A stretch of DNA of 22,931 nucleotides from an uncultured Oscillospiraceae bacterium (GCA_905236265.1 CAJOOV010000076.1:1-22931), one strand, 5' to 3'; counted from the stretch's first letter, positions 15,210-22,931 are shown. Notes: generated by a model from the letters alone, not told the origin. Translations and numbers: made by a program.

Positions 15210-16332
15210 GGCGCTTCACTTCGGTATAGGCCAGCAGGAAGGGCGCCACGCCCTTTGCATCGTTTTCCACCACCGGCTCGGAGATGTAGTATTCGTAGGA
15301 GCCGTCTCTTCTCCGGTTGTTCTCCGGGCCAAGTCCCGCTACCAGACAGATGCCGCCCAGATTCAGACCGTCATCCGTAAACGTCAGATAACGCTCCATA
15401 ATGCCATGGAAGGTCTTTTCCCCTTTCATGGCATATGCTTTTTCCAGCACGCCAAGGCGGGCGCCCTTCAGCATGGCGTAGGCCATCATTGCGCTGCCGC
15501 TGGTCTCCAGATAGTTCCCCTCTCTGCCGCCCTGATCGGGCACCTGCCAGTAAAGGCCGGTCTCCTCGTCGGCGTAGCGGTCAATGGAGGCCATCAGGTC
15601 AGTGAAGATGGGCACCAGCGCACTGCGGCTCTCCCCCTCCGGGAGAATCTCCAGCAGGTCGGCCATGGCAACGGCGAACCAGCCCAGCGAGCGCAGCCAG
15701 AAATTCCGGGAGCAGCCTGTCTCCCTGTCCGCCCAGAAGGCGGTTTTGGAGGCGTCATAGCCGTGGAAGTAGAGTCCCTTTTCGGCGCTGCGCATACGGG
15801 TGTGAACGGTGGTGATTTGCTTTACAATATCGGAATAGTCCCCCGTACCGAAATACTTCTCGTAGAGTGCGGAGAAGGGCTGAGCCATATAGATCCCGTC
15901 CAGCCACACCTGATTGGGATAGATGGCTTTGTGCCAGAAGCTGCCCTCGAAGGTGCGGGGCTGGGCATCCAGCTGCGCCCTCAGGCGGTCCGCCGCAAGG
16001 CGGTATTTTTCATCCCCCGTCTTTTCATACAGGGGAAAGAGCACCCTGCCCTCGTTGATGTCGTCCAGATTGGCCATTTCCGGCTTCAGGGTGAGAATCG
16101 TGCCGTCCGGCTGGACAAAGTGATCCGCCACCTGTTTGGCAAAAGCGGCATATCGCTCATCCCCGGTGATGGAGGACAGCTCCATCAGGGCGGTAAGCAT
16201 ACAGCCGTCGATGTAGTTCCACTCAACCTTCTTCCCTTCCCGGATCTTTTCCAGATTCCAGGCGGTACGCTCCGGGGTGGACTCCTGAATCAGCCGCAGG
16301 ACGTAGGCATCAATTCTGCTGTAGTCACTCAT
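15199..16332 (-). CDS. GH105 unsaturated rhamnogalacturonyl/galacturonyl hydrolase
   Basis: Hydrolyses the terminal 4,5-unsaturated galacturonate from lyase-generated pectin oligomers, feeding KduI. The 377-residue (alpha/alpha)6-barrel protein carries the GH105 catalytic aspartate as D145 in QVWLDGIYMAQP, and a second conserved Asp pair at 90-91 (LDDINEG). Length and motifs match the YteR/YesR group. There is no signal peptide, so it acts in the cytoplasm. Its ATG overlaps the GH28 stop (ATGA), so the two are translationally coupled. It is the last gene of the right block and overlaps the regulator gene tail by 11 bases; I see no terminator. Rhamnogalacturonan versus homogalacturonan preference is not decidable here. 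Confidence 0.93.
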   Translation of the reverse strand: MSDYSRIDAYVLRLIQESTPERTAWNLEKIREGKKVEWNYIDGCMLTALMELSSITGDERYAAFAKQVADHFVQPDGTILTLKPEMANLDDINEGRVLFPLYEKTGDEKYRLAADRLRAQLDAQPRTFEGSFWHKAIYPNQVWLDGIYMAQPFSALYEKYFGTGDYSDIVKQITTVHTRMRSAEKGLYFHGYDASKTAFWADRETGCSRNFWLRSLGWFAVAMADLLEILPEGESRSALVPIFTDLMASIDRYADEETGLYWQVPDQGGREGNYLETSGSAMMAYAMLKGARLGVLEKAYAMKGEKTFHGIMERYLTFTDDGLNLGGICLVAGLGPENNRRRDGSYEYYISEPVVENDAKGVAPFLLAYTEVKRLRA

Positions 16333-17891
16333 GTCAAATCAGATCCTTCCGTGGTGATGCTCTCGCAGTGGTCAACCGTCAGCTTCGGGCCGGCCACTCC
16401 GGTCAGGGAGACATTTCTGATGTGGATTTCCCGGACATTGTCCAGATACAGTCCCTCCCGGCAGCGCTCCTTTGCAAACTCCTGCATAGCAGGAACGCCG
16501 GGCTTGGCATCCTCGGCAAAGGAGACGGAGATGTTTTCCAGCTCCACGCAGTCAATGGGGCTTTCCGGGAGTCCGTCGATATAGCAGGCGGCAACCTGCG
16601 TTCCGGTGCATTCCATATTGCGGAAGACGAACCTGCCCAAATGGGGCGTGCGCTCGTCCACCTCCAGTGCGTCCCTTGACCAGACGTATTCGCTGTGCCG
16701 GTCGGGGTCGCAGCAGTTGTACCACATATTGATGACAATGGGGGTCAGCACGCTGTCCATGCGGATATTGTCAAACTCCACATTGGTGATGACGCTGTCC
16801 TTTCCCCTGCCCCGGCGGGTCTTGATGCGAAGTCCCCGATCGGTGGAGTGGAAGAGGCAGCGTGTCACGCTGACATTGCGAATGCCTGCGGACAGCTCGC
16901 TGCCCAGCGTCAGAGCGCCGTGGCCGAACTCCATCTTGCAGTTTCGGATAGTATGGTGGTCTGCGCAGGTATGGTACTTCTGCGCAAGCTCAAACTTATT
17001 GGACTTGACGGCGATGCAGTCATCCCCCACAGAGAAACGGCAGCCAATGATATTCACCCCGTCGCAGCTCTCCGGGTCGATGGCATCCGTGTTGGGGCTG
17101 TTCTTCGGCGCTGTGACGAAGCAGTCCAGCAGGGAGATATTCTTGGAGAAGAAGGGGTGGATATGCCAGGAGGGGCCGTTTGCCACGGTGACGCCGTGCA
17201 GGGTCACATTCTCGCAGCGGTTGAGAAAGACCACTCTGGGACGGGCGGCGGGAAAGCTGCGAAAGTCCTTCCACCAGTCGCCGTTCTGGCCGTTTCCGTC
17301 GATTTTGCCCTTGCCTACAATGGCGATATTCTTCCGGTAGGAGCCATAGATCAGGGATTGGTAGGCGCTCATCTCGTTCCCCTCAAAGCCGGAGAGGGGC
17401 AGCTCTCTGCCCCCGGCGGGGTCGTTGACAAACGCCGGTATCACGCTATAGCGCTCCCGCTGCGTGGAACCCAGCAGGGTAGCGCCCTCCCTCAGCTCTA
17501 TGGTGAGATCATCCCGAAGGCTCAGGGGCATGGTGAGATAGGTACCTGCAGGGAAGTACACTCTCGCACCTGCGGGAGTGGCATTGATTGCTGTCTGTAT
17601 GGCAGCGGTATCTTCATGAACGCCGTCACCAACAGCGCCGAAGTCCCGCACATTTACGCAACAGCTCTCTGACTTCGTTCGGAAGGATTGCTCCTCCTCC
17701 TGCTCACCTATTTTGATGACAGCCTTGTATTCGGTATCAGGGGTCAGGTCAAACAGGGAGATCACATTGGTGTCTCCCTCTCCCCGGCACTTGCCATTCA
17801 GCATGACCTGCCAGTGTGCGGGGGCATAGTAGGGGCTGGAATTGTCCAGCTCAAAGCAGACGGAGCTGCTTCCAAGGTACAGGATTTTCAT
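16329..17891 (-). CDS. GH28 polygalacturonase-family hydrolase, cytoplasmic
   Basis: Cleaves alpha-1,4 galacturonosyl links by inverting hydrolysis. Over 520 residues the four GH28 signatures are intact: NTDAID at 267-272 (D269), GDDC at 289-292 (D290 and D291), GHG at 323-325 (H324) and RIK at 355-357. The parallel beta-helix repeats follow a pectate-lyase-3-like VRDFGAVGDG start at about residue 81. Before it, residues 1-75 form an extra beta-rich segment that looks like a fibronectin-III-type or accessory module. There is no signal peptide, unlike secreted polygalacturonases, so an exo-acting enzyme on imported oligogalacturonides is likely. AAGGAG lies about 11 bases before the ATG; the gene follows a membrane-protein gene after 17 bases. 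Confidence 0.93.
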   Translation of the reverse strand: MKILYLGSSSVCFELDNSSPYYAPAHWQVMLNGKCRGEGDTNVISLFDLTPDTEYKAVIKIGEQEEEQSFRTKSESCCVNVRDFGAVGDGVHEDTAAIQTAINATPAGARVYFPAGTYLTMPLSLRDDLTIELREGATLLGSTQRERYSVIPAFVNDPAGGRELPLSGFEGNEMSAYQSLIYGSYRKNIAIVGKGKIDGNGQNGDWWKDFRSFPAARPRVVFLNRCENVTLHGVTVANGPSWHIHPFFSKNISLLDCFVTAPKNSPNTDAIDPESCDGVNIIGCRFSVGDDCIAVKSNKFELAQKYHTCADHHTIRNCKMEFGHGALTLGSELSAGIRNVSVTRCLFHSTDRGLRIKTRRGRGKDSVITNVEFDNIRMDSVLTPIVINMWYNCCDPDRHSEYVWSRDALEVDERTPHLGRFVFRNMECTGTQVAACYIDGLPESPIDCVELENISVSFAEDAKPGVPAMQEFAKERCREGLYLDNVREIHIRNVSLTGVAGPKLTVDHCESITTEGSDLT

Positions 17892-17908
17892 AGCAGCGGA
17901 ACTCCTTA

Positions 17909-18529
17909 TCAGGCTTTTTTCTTCCCTGTTTTTCCAAAGAGCAGGTGCTTCAGGCGGATCAGCAGAAGATCAAAGCCCAGATAGAACAGGCCAAATAAAA
18001 TGGGTTCTACACCCAGCGGCACAGTGTCGGCTGCGCCGGTGATTGTCACAATTGCCAGATTGATGATGTTGTACAGGCAGTACACCAGAAAGAGAACCAC
18101 GAATGCGTAGAGGATATTCAGCGGGAAGCTGGCATATCCACGCACCGTCACCATGATGTACTCGTCTGCCGCACCCTTCGTCCTCTCCAGAAAGCGAAGG
18201 GCATTGTTTGTCAGGATGTCCGTGACTACGCCAAGGGCGATTCCGGTCACCACAAGGGTATCCAGCAGATCTGCCAGATAGCCTCCCAGACCCCACAGGA
18301 AGAAAAAGCATACGGCTCCGGCGAACCACCACTTCACCAGCAGCAGCTTCACCCAGTCTGCCATTTTCAGCTTCGGCCCGGAGCGATACTTTCGCAGCTC
18401 CTCCTCGGATACCTCCGGGGAATTGCTCTCGTCCGCCTCGGCAAGCGCCTTTACGGCCTCGGTATGGAGCTTGTAGTACTCGCTCTCTTTGGTCACTTCA
18501 GGCTTTTGCACCTGTCTTTTCCTGCTCAT
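17909..18529 (-). CDS. Membrane protein of unknown function, importer operon (protein D)
   Basis: I do not recognise this 206-residue protein. A hydrophilic, charged N-terminal part (residues 1-65) is followed by about four hydrophobic stretches: around 66-86 (WFAGAVCFFFLWGLGG), 88-106, 132-160 (FPLNILYAFVVLFLVYCLYN) and 172-192 (EPILFGLFYLGFDLLLIRL), ending in a basic tail. No EAA loop of ABC permeases is visible. AGGTGA precedes the ATG. It lies downstream of a GC-rich hairpin and 17 bases upstream of GH28. It may be an accessory subunit or partner of the sugar importer, but this is inference from position only. Confidence 0.8.
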   Translation of the reverse strand: MSRKRQVQKPEVTKESEYYKLHTEAVKALAEADESNSPEVSEEELRKYRSGPKLKMADWVKLLLVKWWFAGAVCFFFLWGLGGYLADLLDTLVVTGIALGVVTDILTNNALRFLERTKGAADEYIMVTVRGYASFPLNILYAFVVLFLVYCLYNIINLAIVTITGAADTVPLGVEPILFGLFYLGFDLLLIRLKHLLFGKTGKKKA

Positions 18530-18553
18530 GGAATCACCTGAGTATTAGAATTT

Positions 18554-18596
18554 GGCGGGAGGCCCGGAAGGAGAAGGTTATGCAGAGCCTCCCGCC
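18554..18596 (-). other. GC-rich intercistronic stem-loop before membrane protein D
   Basis: A perfect 10-bp inverted repeat, GGCGGGAGGC (18554-18563) with GCCTCCCGCC (18587-18596), with a 23-base loop, fills most of the 98-base gap between two membrane-protein genes. On the minus transcript it is followed by AAATTCTAATAC, not a U-run, so it is a poor terminator. The minus-strand loop contains CCTTCTCCTT, complementary to a Shine-Dalgarno-like sequence. Stability or attenuation roles are inference. Confidence 0.55.
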
Positions 18597-18627
18597 GTGG
18601 GTATCAAACAATGATAAGACTTTACGC

Positions 18628-19191
18628 TTACGCCTCGCCGGAGATGTCAATGGCAGCCATCTCGCCGTTGTCATCCACGTCAATGCTGGTCTTGATCTTC
18701 CGCAGCATCTTGGAATAGACAGGCAGCAGGGCAATCAGGACAGTGGTAATGCCCAGAAGCATGAGATGGATGCGGAGATACCATTCAGCGTAGGCAATGT
18801 AAATCGTGTTCGTTGTGACAACGATGGGGTTGTCAGCACGGGAAACTGCGGCATAGATCGCACGCAGATACAGCACGTCACTCCCTGCCACAATGGCAAA
18901 CATTACGAACATCAGAATCAGCATGGGCACGACAACCGGCTTCCGATAGGGGAAGGCGTTGATGAAGCACATAAAGGACAGCATGGAGAACAGCATGGTG
19001 CAGAATCCGCACAGACCCATGCCGGCACCCTGAATTTTTGCTGTGGTGTCCGAGATGTACATCAGGTTCAGGGAATAAAACAGGAAGGTGATGACCAGTG
19101 CGCACAGGGGAATGGTCTGGGGTCTGCGCTTGAGGGCGACCAGAAACTTACGCCAAACCTCTGCAAGACCTTTGGGTTGTCTCTTTTCCAT
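18628..19191 (-). CDS. Membrane protein of unknown function, importer operon (protein C)
   Basis: Not recognised. The 187-residue protein starts MEKRQPKG and has a basic amphipathic N-terminus, then about four hydrophobic segments: near 27-46 (TIPLCALVITFLFYSLNLMY), 58-82 (GLCGFCTMLFSMLSFMCF), 88-108 (VVVPMLILMFVMFAIVAG) and 145-162 (HLMLLGITTVLIALLPVY), with an acidic C-terminal tail. No permease EAA motif. The ATG at 19191 is chosen because GGGGGG (19204-19199), inside the end of the ATPase gene, lies seven bases before it; an ATG at 19215 would overlap more and lacks a site. It begins one base after the ATPase stop, so the two are coupled. Confidence 0.8.
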   Translation of the reverse strand: MEKRQPKGLAEVWRKFLVALKRRPQTIPLCALVITFLFYSLNLMYISDTTAKIQGAGMGLCGFCTMLFSMLSFMCFINAFPYRKPVVVPMLILMFVMFAIVAGSDVLYLRAIYAAVSRADNPIVVTTNTIYIAYAEWYLRIHLMLLGITTVLIALLPVYSKMLRKIKTSIDVDDNGEMAAIDISGEA

Positions 19192-19192
19192 C

Positions 19193-20263
19193 TTATTTCC
19201 CCCCTCTGATCGCATTTGTGGTCTCCTTGTCGAAGAAGTGCTTCCGGTTGAAGGAGAAGGAAACTGCGTCCCCGGCCTTGTAATTGCTCCAGCCCTTCAG
19301 CTTGGCAGAGACCTTGCCGCCGCCGGGCAGGTGGGCGTGAACCAGCGTGTTCATGCCCAGATTCTCATTGGAGAACACGGTGCCCTTTACGTCGGGGCCT
19401 TCCACAATGTTCTCAGGACGAACGCCCAGAATAATCTGCTTGTTGTTGTACTGCGCCAGCGTGTGCTTTTCCTCCCCATCCAGCGCAACCTGAAAGCCCT
19501 TGCCCTCCAGAACGCCGTCCTTTACGACGACATCAAAGAAGTTCATGGGGGGCAGGCCGATGAAGCTGGCCACAAAGACATTTGCGGGCTGGTCATACAG
19601 CTCCAGCGGCGTACCTACCTGCTGGACGTGACCCATGGACATACAGACGATCCGGTCTGCAAGGGTCAGCGCCTCCGTCTGGTCATGGGTGACGTACATC
19701 ATGGTGGCCTGCAGGCGCTTGTGCAGCAGGAGAATCTCCCGGCGGGTGGCACCTCTCAGCTTAGCATCCAGGTTAGACAGCGGCTCGTCAAAGAGGAACA
19801 CCTTGGGGTTTCGGACAATGGAGCGCCCCATTGCCACACGCTGTCTCTGACCGCCGGAGAGCTGTGCCGGCTTTTTGTTGAGCTGGCTGGTCAGACCCAG
19901 AACCTCTGCGGCGGCCAGCACCTTCTTGTGGATGACGTTGGGATTCTCCTTGCGCAGGGTCAGGGAGAAGGCCATGTTTTCGTAGATGGTCATGTGTCCG
20001 TAAAGAGCGTAGCTCTGGAAGACCATGGCCATGTCACGATCCTTTGCGGGGGTGGCAGTGATGTCCTTGCCGTCCAGCATCAGCTTTCCGTTGGAGATGT
20101 CCTCCAGTCCGGCAACCATCCGCAGCGTGGTGGACTTGCCGCAGCCGGAGGGGCCCACCAGAACAATCAGCTCGCCGTCCTTTACGTCCAGATTGAAGTC
20201 GAAGACCGCCTGAACGTTATTATCATATATCTTGTCGATATGCTCTAAGCTCAGCGTTGCCAT
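19193..20263 (-). CDS. Sugar ABC importer ATPase, UgpC/MsmX type (copy 2)
   Basis: Predicted ATPase of a CUT1-type sugar importer, 356 residues. Walker A GPSGCGKST at 37-45, Q83, LSGGQRQ at 135-141, Walker B with D159/E160 in FLFDEP, H-loop MYVTHDQTEA and a C-terminal OB-type domain are all intact. It lies between two pairs of small membrane proteins and downstream of the solute-binding protein. Stop and next start are one base apart. It is in register with the ATPase at 13225-14304 throughout the nucleotide-binding domain, but the C-terminal domains differ more, so the two are old paralogues, not a recent duplication. Confidence 0.95.
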   Translation of the reverse strand: MATLSLEHIDKIYDNNVQAVFDFNLDVKDGELIVLVGPSGCGKSTTLRMVAGLEDISNGKLMLDGKDITATPAKDRDMAMVFQSYALYGHMTIYENMAFSLTLRKENPNVIHKKVLAAAEVLGLTSQLNKKPAQLSGGQRQRVAMGRSIVRNPKVFLFDEPLSNLDAKLRGATRREILLLHKRLQATMMYVTHDQTEALTLADRIVCMSMGHVQQVGTPLELYDQPANVFVASFIGLPPMNFFDVVVKDGVLEGKGFQVALDGEEKHTLAQYNNKQIILGVRPENIVEGPDVKGTVFSNENLGMNTLVHAHLPGGGKVSAKLKGWSNYKAGDAVSFSFNRKHFFDKETTNAIRGGK

Positions 20264-20276
20264 GTCTTCATCTCCT

Positions 20277-20765
20277 TCATGCGTTCTGGGCGTTCAGGGT
20301 CTTCATATGCTCCTCCAGCTCGCCCGCCTTCTTCAGGTTAATCAGCGCAGAGACAATCAGGCATACCGCAGAGACGGCCAGATAGACGACCACACGGGTG
20401 AACTGTCCGTCGTGCATCACCAGTGCGTCCTCACCGTTGATGATGGTGGTGGCGGTGTGTGCCCGCATGGGGAGAATGAAGATCCGGATGATCTGCCCGA
20501 TGCCCACGGCACAGAGCAGGTAAGAGCTGCTTTTCTGATAGACCTTCACGCCTTCGCTGGCAAGAAAGACAGCCAGCATGAAGATCAGGTTATAGACGAT
20601 AGACGCACCGATGAGGATATTGTAGTAGTAAGTGCCTACGTCGGATTTGTAGATGCTGACGAAATAAAACACGTTGAAGAGAATGCCCAGATAACACAGG
20701 TTGGAGGACTGGGTATTGTTGATGAACCTCATCCGGTCCCGCTGGATGGTACGTTCGTCGTTCAT
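20277..20765 (-). CDS. Membrane protein of unknown function, importer operon (protein B)
   Basis: Not recognised. A 162-residue protein with a charged start (MNDERTIQRDR) and four hydrophobic segments: about 21-39 (SNLCYLGILFNVFYFVSIY), 46-70 (YYNILIGASIVYNLIFMLAVF), 79-99 (SYLLCAVGIGQIIRIFIL) and 124-145 (VVVYLAVSAVCLIVSALI), then a charged tail. Its ATG overlaps the stop of protein A (ATGA), so the pair is co-translated; ATPase copy 2 follows 13 bases later. No permease EAA loop seen. It may form a complex with protein A and the ATPase, but only position suggests that. Confidence 0.82.
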   Translation of the reverse strand: MNDERTIQRDRMRFINNTQSSNLCYLGILFNVFYFVSIYKSDVGTYYYNILIGASIVYNLIFMLAVFLASEGVKVYQKSSSYLLCAVGIGQIIRIFILPMRAHTATTIINGEDALVMHDGQFTRVVVYLAVSAVCLIVSALINLKKAGELEEHMKTLNAQNA

Positions 20766-21352
20766 GCCAGAACCCTCCTTCCCTCTTCAATCAGTTCTTC
20801 CTCCGCCTTCATCAGCTTCACCTTCCACACGGCATTCACGACCAGCGCCACTGCAACGATCAGCAGCAGGGCAAAGACACAGTAGTGGAGATCGAACCAG
20901 AAGGTGGACTGGGTATAGAGCGTGCCCCACATCTCAGCGTGCTCCTGCAGCGCTGCGAAATCCACCTGAAGCCACTGACCCTTGAAGATTTCGATATAGA
21001 TGTGGGCGAAAACCGTCAGATAGACGCTGCCTGCGGCAAACAGGCCGGTGGCCACAAAGTTGCCGATGTAGTATCTTCTGCGCACATGGGTGTTGGTGAT
21101 AAACAGCACAACCGCAAGCAGGATGAGGACGATGCTGTCTCGCAGGAACACACGGTTGAACTCCTGCATGTTGTAGTAGACGATGGAACCAGCCACATCC
21201 GTCTGGTACACATCGTTGGGGTTTCTCATGGTGTCATAGAGGCTATCATACAGGTCGGTCATGATACCCAGTGCGTACAGGAACACCAGCGCACTCACGA
21301 TGATAGCCGCCAGGCAAAGTACTTTTTGCACTGTCAACTGTTTTTTATACAT
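20762..21352 (-). CDS. Membrane protein of unknown function, importer operon (protein A)
   Basis: Not recognised. A 196-residue protein with four predicted membrane segments: about 11-31 (VLCLAAIIVSALVFLYALG), 69-87 (SIVLILLAVVLFITN), 97-118 (FVATGLFAAGSVYLTVFA) and 150-176 (CVFALLLIVAVALVVNAVW). A hydrophilic loop of about 40 residues with NPNDVYQTD lies between the first two and would be extracellular if the N-terminus is inside; HVRRRYY after segment 2 fits the positive-inside rule. A charged tail (KAEEELIEEGRR) ends it. It follows the solute-binding protein gene across a hairpin and overlaps protein B by 4 bases. Confidence 0.82.
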   Translation of the reverse strand: MYKKQLTVQKVLCLAAIIVSALVFLYALGIMTDLYDSLYDTMRNPNDVYQTDVAGSIVYYNMQEFNRVFLRDSIVLILLAVVLFITNTHVRRRYYIGNFVATGLFAAGSVYLTVFAHIYIEIFKGQWLQVDFAALQEHAEMWGTLYTQSTFWFDLHYCVFALLLIVAVALVVNAVWKVKLMKAEEELIEEGRRVLA

Positions 21353-21372
21353 GATGACCTCCCTCAGTGATC

Positions 21373-21399
21373 CCCACGGAGGCTTCCCGCCTCCGTGGG
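21373..21399 (-). other. Strong intercistronic stem-loop after the solute-binding protein gene
   Basis: A perfect 11-bp inverted repeat, CCCACGGAGGC (21373-21383) and GCCTCCGTGGG (21389-21399), with a 5-base loop. The minus transcript continues GATCACTGAGGGAGGTC with no U-run, so full termination is unlikely. Hairpins after binding-protein genes of importer operons often protect the upstream mRNA and lower expression of the downstream membrane genes; that role is inferred here. Confidence 0.7.
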
Positions 21400-21431
21400 T
21401 CGATCAGCGGATTGTGTCGGAACTGCTACAA

Positions 21432-22931
21432 TCAGCTCAAGCTCTGAAAGTAGGCAAGGTCGCGGTTCCATGCGTCCTGCTTAATAGCCAGATACTGCTT
21501 GCCGCTCCATGCACCTGCCACATTGTCGGCAGTGGACTGGGCGTCCTTCATGGTGGCGTCAGTGTAGCCATTGACGATCAGGTTGACCAGCATGTTGTCG
21601 CCGTTCTTCTGCTGGGAGAACTTCTCGGTCAGCTCGGTGTAGCCGCTGATGGTGGAGTTCTCAACCGTGGTGGTGGGCAGCACGGTGGGAACGCTGGTGT
21701 ACCAGCTGTTCTCGGCAACCTCCAGCTCGGGGTGCTTCAGAACGCCCAGAGCGATGGCCTTGGAGATGTGGCCTGCGCCCTCCTGGCCGATCTCGGTGGT
21801 GCACTGATACTCAAAGGCCTGATTCTTCACGAAGGACAGGGTGGAGCCCAGATAGTAACGGGCATAGTTGGTGTAGTTGCCGGAAGCAAGGCTCCACAGC
21901 TCCTCACGGGTGGCGTCAGCGATGACGGGCATCTGCTTGCCGTTGAAGTCGAAGGTCTCATAGCTGCCGTCGGCATTGGTCTTGATGAAGGCATCGGGGC
22001 CATAGCTCATGAGGATCTGACCCTCTTCGGAGTAGGCAAAGTCAATCAGGGACAGGGCGGCATTCAGCTTGTCGGTGTCGTCGCCCACACCGGCCTTGGA
22101 GATGCCCCAGCCGTCGGTCTTAACAGAGCGCCAGCTCTCGGTGAAGTGCATGTAAACGCCGTTCTCGTCGGTGCCGTCATACCAGCGGGCCACGGGAACC
22201 ATGACAGCCATGTACTTCTCGCCGTCGGCGGTCTGCAGCTTGGTCTCGTTCAGGATGGTCTGGGTCTGGTTGTAGTCATAGTGCATGAAGCCCAGATCGT
22301 TCTCCAGATAGGTGCCGGAGTTCTCGGAGGACATGTCGATGAAAGCCTTGGAGATCAGGCCTTCCTTCACCATGGCGTTCATACGCTCCATGGCCTCATA
22401 GGTAGCAGGCTCCTGACGGGCATCGTGCATTGCGCCGTCGGCGCCGATGTACAGATAATCCTGACGGGACTCCAGACCACGCACGCCGAAGAGGTGGCCG
22501 GCAAAGCGCATCACGTCAACACGGCGCTGGTTGTTGTCGTCCTCACGGGAGAACAGACCCTGTACGGAGTCCGTGCCATTCAGCGTCTGGGGGTTGGCCA
22601 CGACGCAGCGCAGCAGGGCGACCAGCTCGTCAGCATCCCATGCGGCGTTCTGACCCACGAACAGGTCGGAGCGCTGGGTGCCGTAGTAGCCGTCATAGGC
22701 GGTGTCGATGTAGGTGCGCAGCATGTTCACAGCAGTAACACCGTCAATGTTTCCGGCGGCGTTCATGGCGGCCACGATGTTGCCGGCGGCATCATAGTTC
22801 TTGGTGACGGTCTCGGCGGCGGTTCCTTCAGCATTGACCACATCCACGGTCACGGTACCGGAGGTGGGCATATAGGGCTGGTAGGCGGGGGCTGCCAGCG
22901 TATTGGAGGCATCAGCAGTGAACTCGCCCTC
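21432..22931 (-). CDS. Extracellular solute-binding protein of a sugar ABC importer, N-terminus outside window
   Basis: The frame is open to the window edge, giving the last 499 residues; the signal peptide and lipobox would lie beyond 22931. The segment around LNAALSLIDFAYSEEGQILMSYGPD is the hallmark C-lobe stretch of large family-1 sugar-binding proteins of the LplA/YtcQ type, and the tail (AYFQSLS) fits. It would catch pectin-derived oligosaccharides outside the membrane. A methionine at 22871 is internal, since the frame continues upstream in register with EFTADASN. Substrate is inferred from the neighbouring GH28 and GH105 genes. It heads the right block within this window; permeases, if any, would be upstream. 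Confidence 0.88.
   Translation of the reverse strand, partial: EGEFTADASNTLAAPAYQPYMPTSGTVTVDVVNAEGTAAETVTKNYDAAGNIVAAMNAAGNIDGVTAVNMLRTYIDTAYDGYYGTQRSDLFVGQNAAWDADELVALLRCVVANPQTLNGTDSVQGLFSREDDNNQRRVDVMRFAGHLFGVRGLESRQDYLYIGADGAMHDARQEPATYEAMERMNAMVKEGLISKAFIDMSSENSGTYLENDLGFMHYDYNQTQTILNETKLQTADGEKYMAVMVPVARWYDGTDENGVYMHFTESWRSVKTDGWGISKAGVGDDTDKLNAALSLIDFAYSEEGQILMSYGPDAFIKTNADGSYETFDFNGKQMPVIADATREELWSLASGNYTNYARYYLGSTLSFVKNQAFEYQCTTEIGQEGAGHISKAIALGVLKHPELEVAENSWYTSVPTVLPTTTVENSTISGYTELTEKFSQQKNGDNMLVNLIVNGYTDATMKDAQSTADNVAGAWSGKQYLAIKQDAWNRDLAYFQSLS

Noticed and set aside
21373..21399. Hairpin after the binding-protein gene as an intrinsic terminator
   Set aside because: No U-run on either strand, so recorded as a stem-loop instead.

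Overview
The window is a pectin and galacturonate utilisation locus from a fairly GC-rich anaerobic gut-type member of the Bacillota (Clostridia). An Oscillospiraceae-like host is my best guess. It rests on GC content, strong AGGAGG-type ribosome binding sites, UgpC/MsmX-type sugar importer parts and AraC regulators; no phylogenetic marker gene is present. Of 22 protein-coding genes, 20 are on the minus strand. The two plus-strand genes are AraC-family regulators, each divergent from a minus-strand run. Coding is dense. No gene-free stretch exceeds about 175 bases, and I saw no rRNA, tRNA, insertion sequence, CRISPR array or phage gene.

Right block (about 15199 to 22931, minus): a sugar importer and depolymerase operon. 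It holds the C-terminal part of a solute-binding protein (entering from beyond the window), two small membrane proteins, a UgpC/MsmX-type ATPase, two more small membrane proteins, a GH28 polygalacturonase-family hydrolase and a GH105 unsaturated uronyl hydrolase. The four small membrane proteins are unrecognised, and no MalF/MalG-type permease is present inside the window.

Middle block (9362 to 14304, minus): a second UgpC/MsmX-type ATPase, kduI, kduD, an alpha/beta-hydrolase esterase, then a GH4 alpha-galacturonidase-like enzyme. A textbook intrinsic terminator sits only 16 nt before the GH4 start codon. An AraC regulator (14430 to 15209) diverges from this block across a gap with a good extended -10 promoter and a perfect palindrome.

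Left block (1 to 8315, minus): uxaB, uxaA, a TIM-barrel isomerase/epimerase-like protein, KDPG aldolase, a translationally coupled VOC protein, two KDG-kinase paralogues and uxaC (cut by the window edge). Another AraC regulator (8487 to 9347) diverges from uxaB, and both divergent promoters are readable.

Together: imported pectin oligosaccharides would be deacetylated (esterase) and cut in the cytoplasm (GH28, GH4, GH105, none with a visible signal peptide). Saturated galacturonate goes UxaC, UxaB, UxaA to 2-keto-3-deoxygluconate (KDG). Unsaturated uronate goes KduI, KduD to KDG. KDG kinase and aldolase then give pyruvate and glyceraldehyde 3-phosphate. The pathway is established; the least explained parts are the four small membrane proteins, the VOC and TIM-barrel proteins, and a set of GC-rich intercistronic hairpins.
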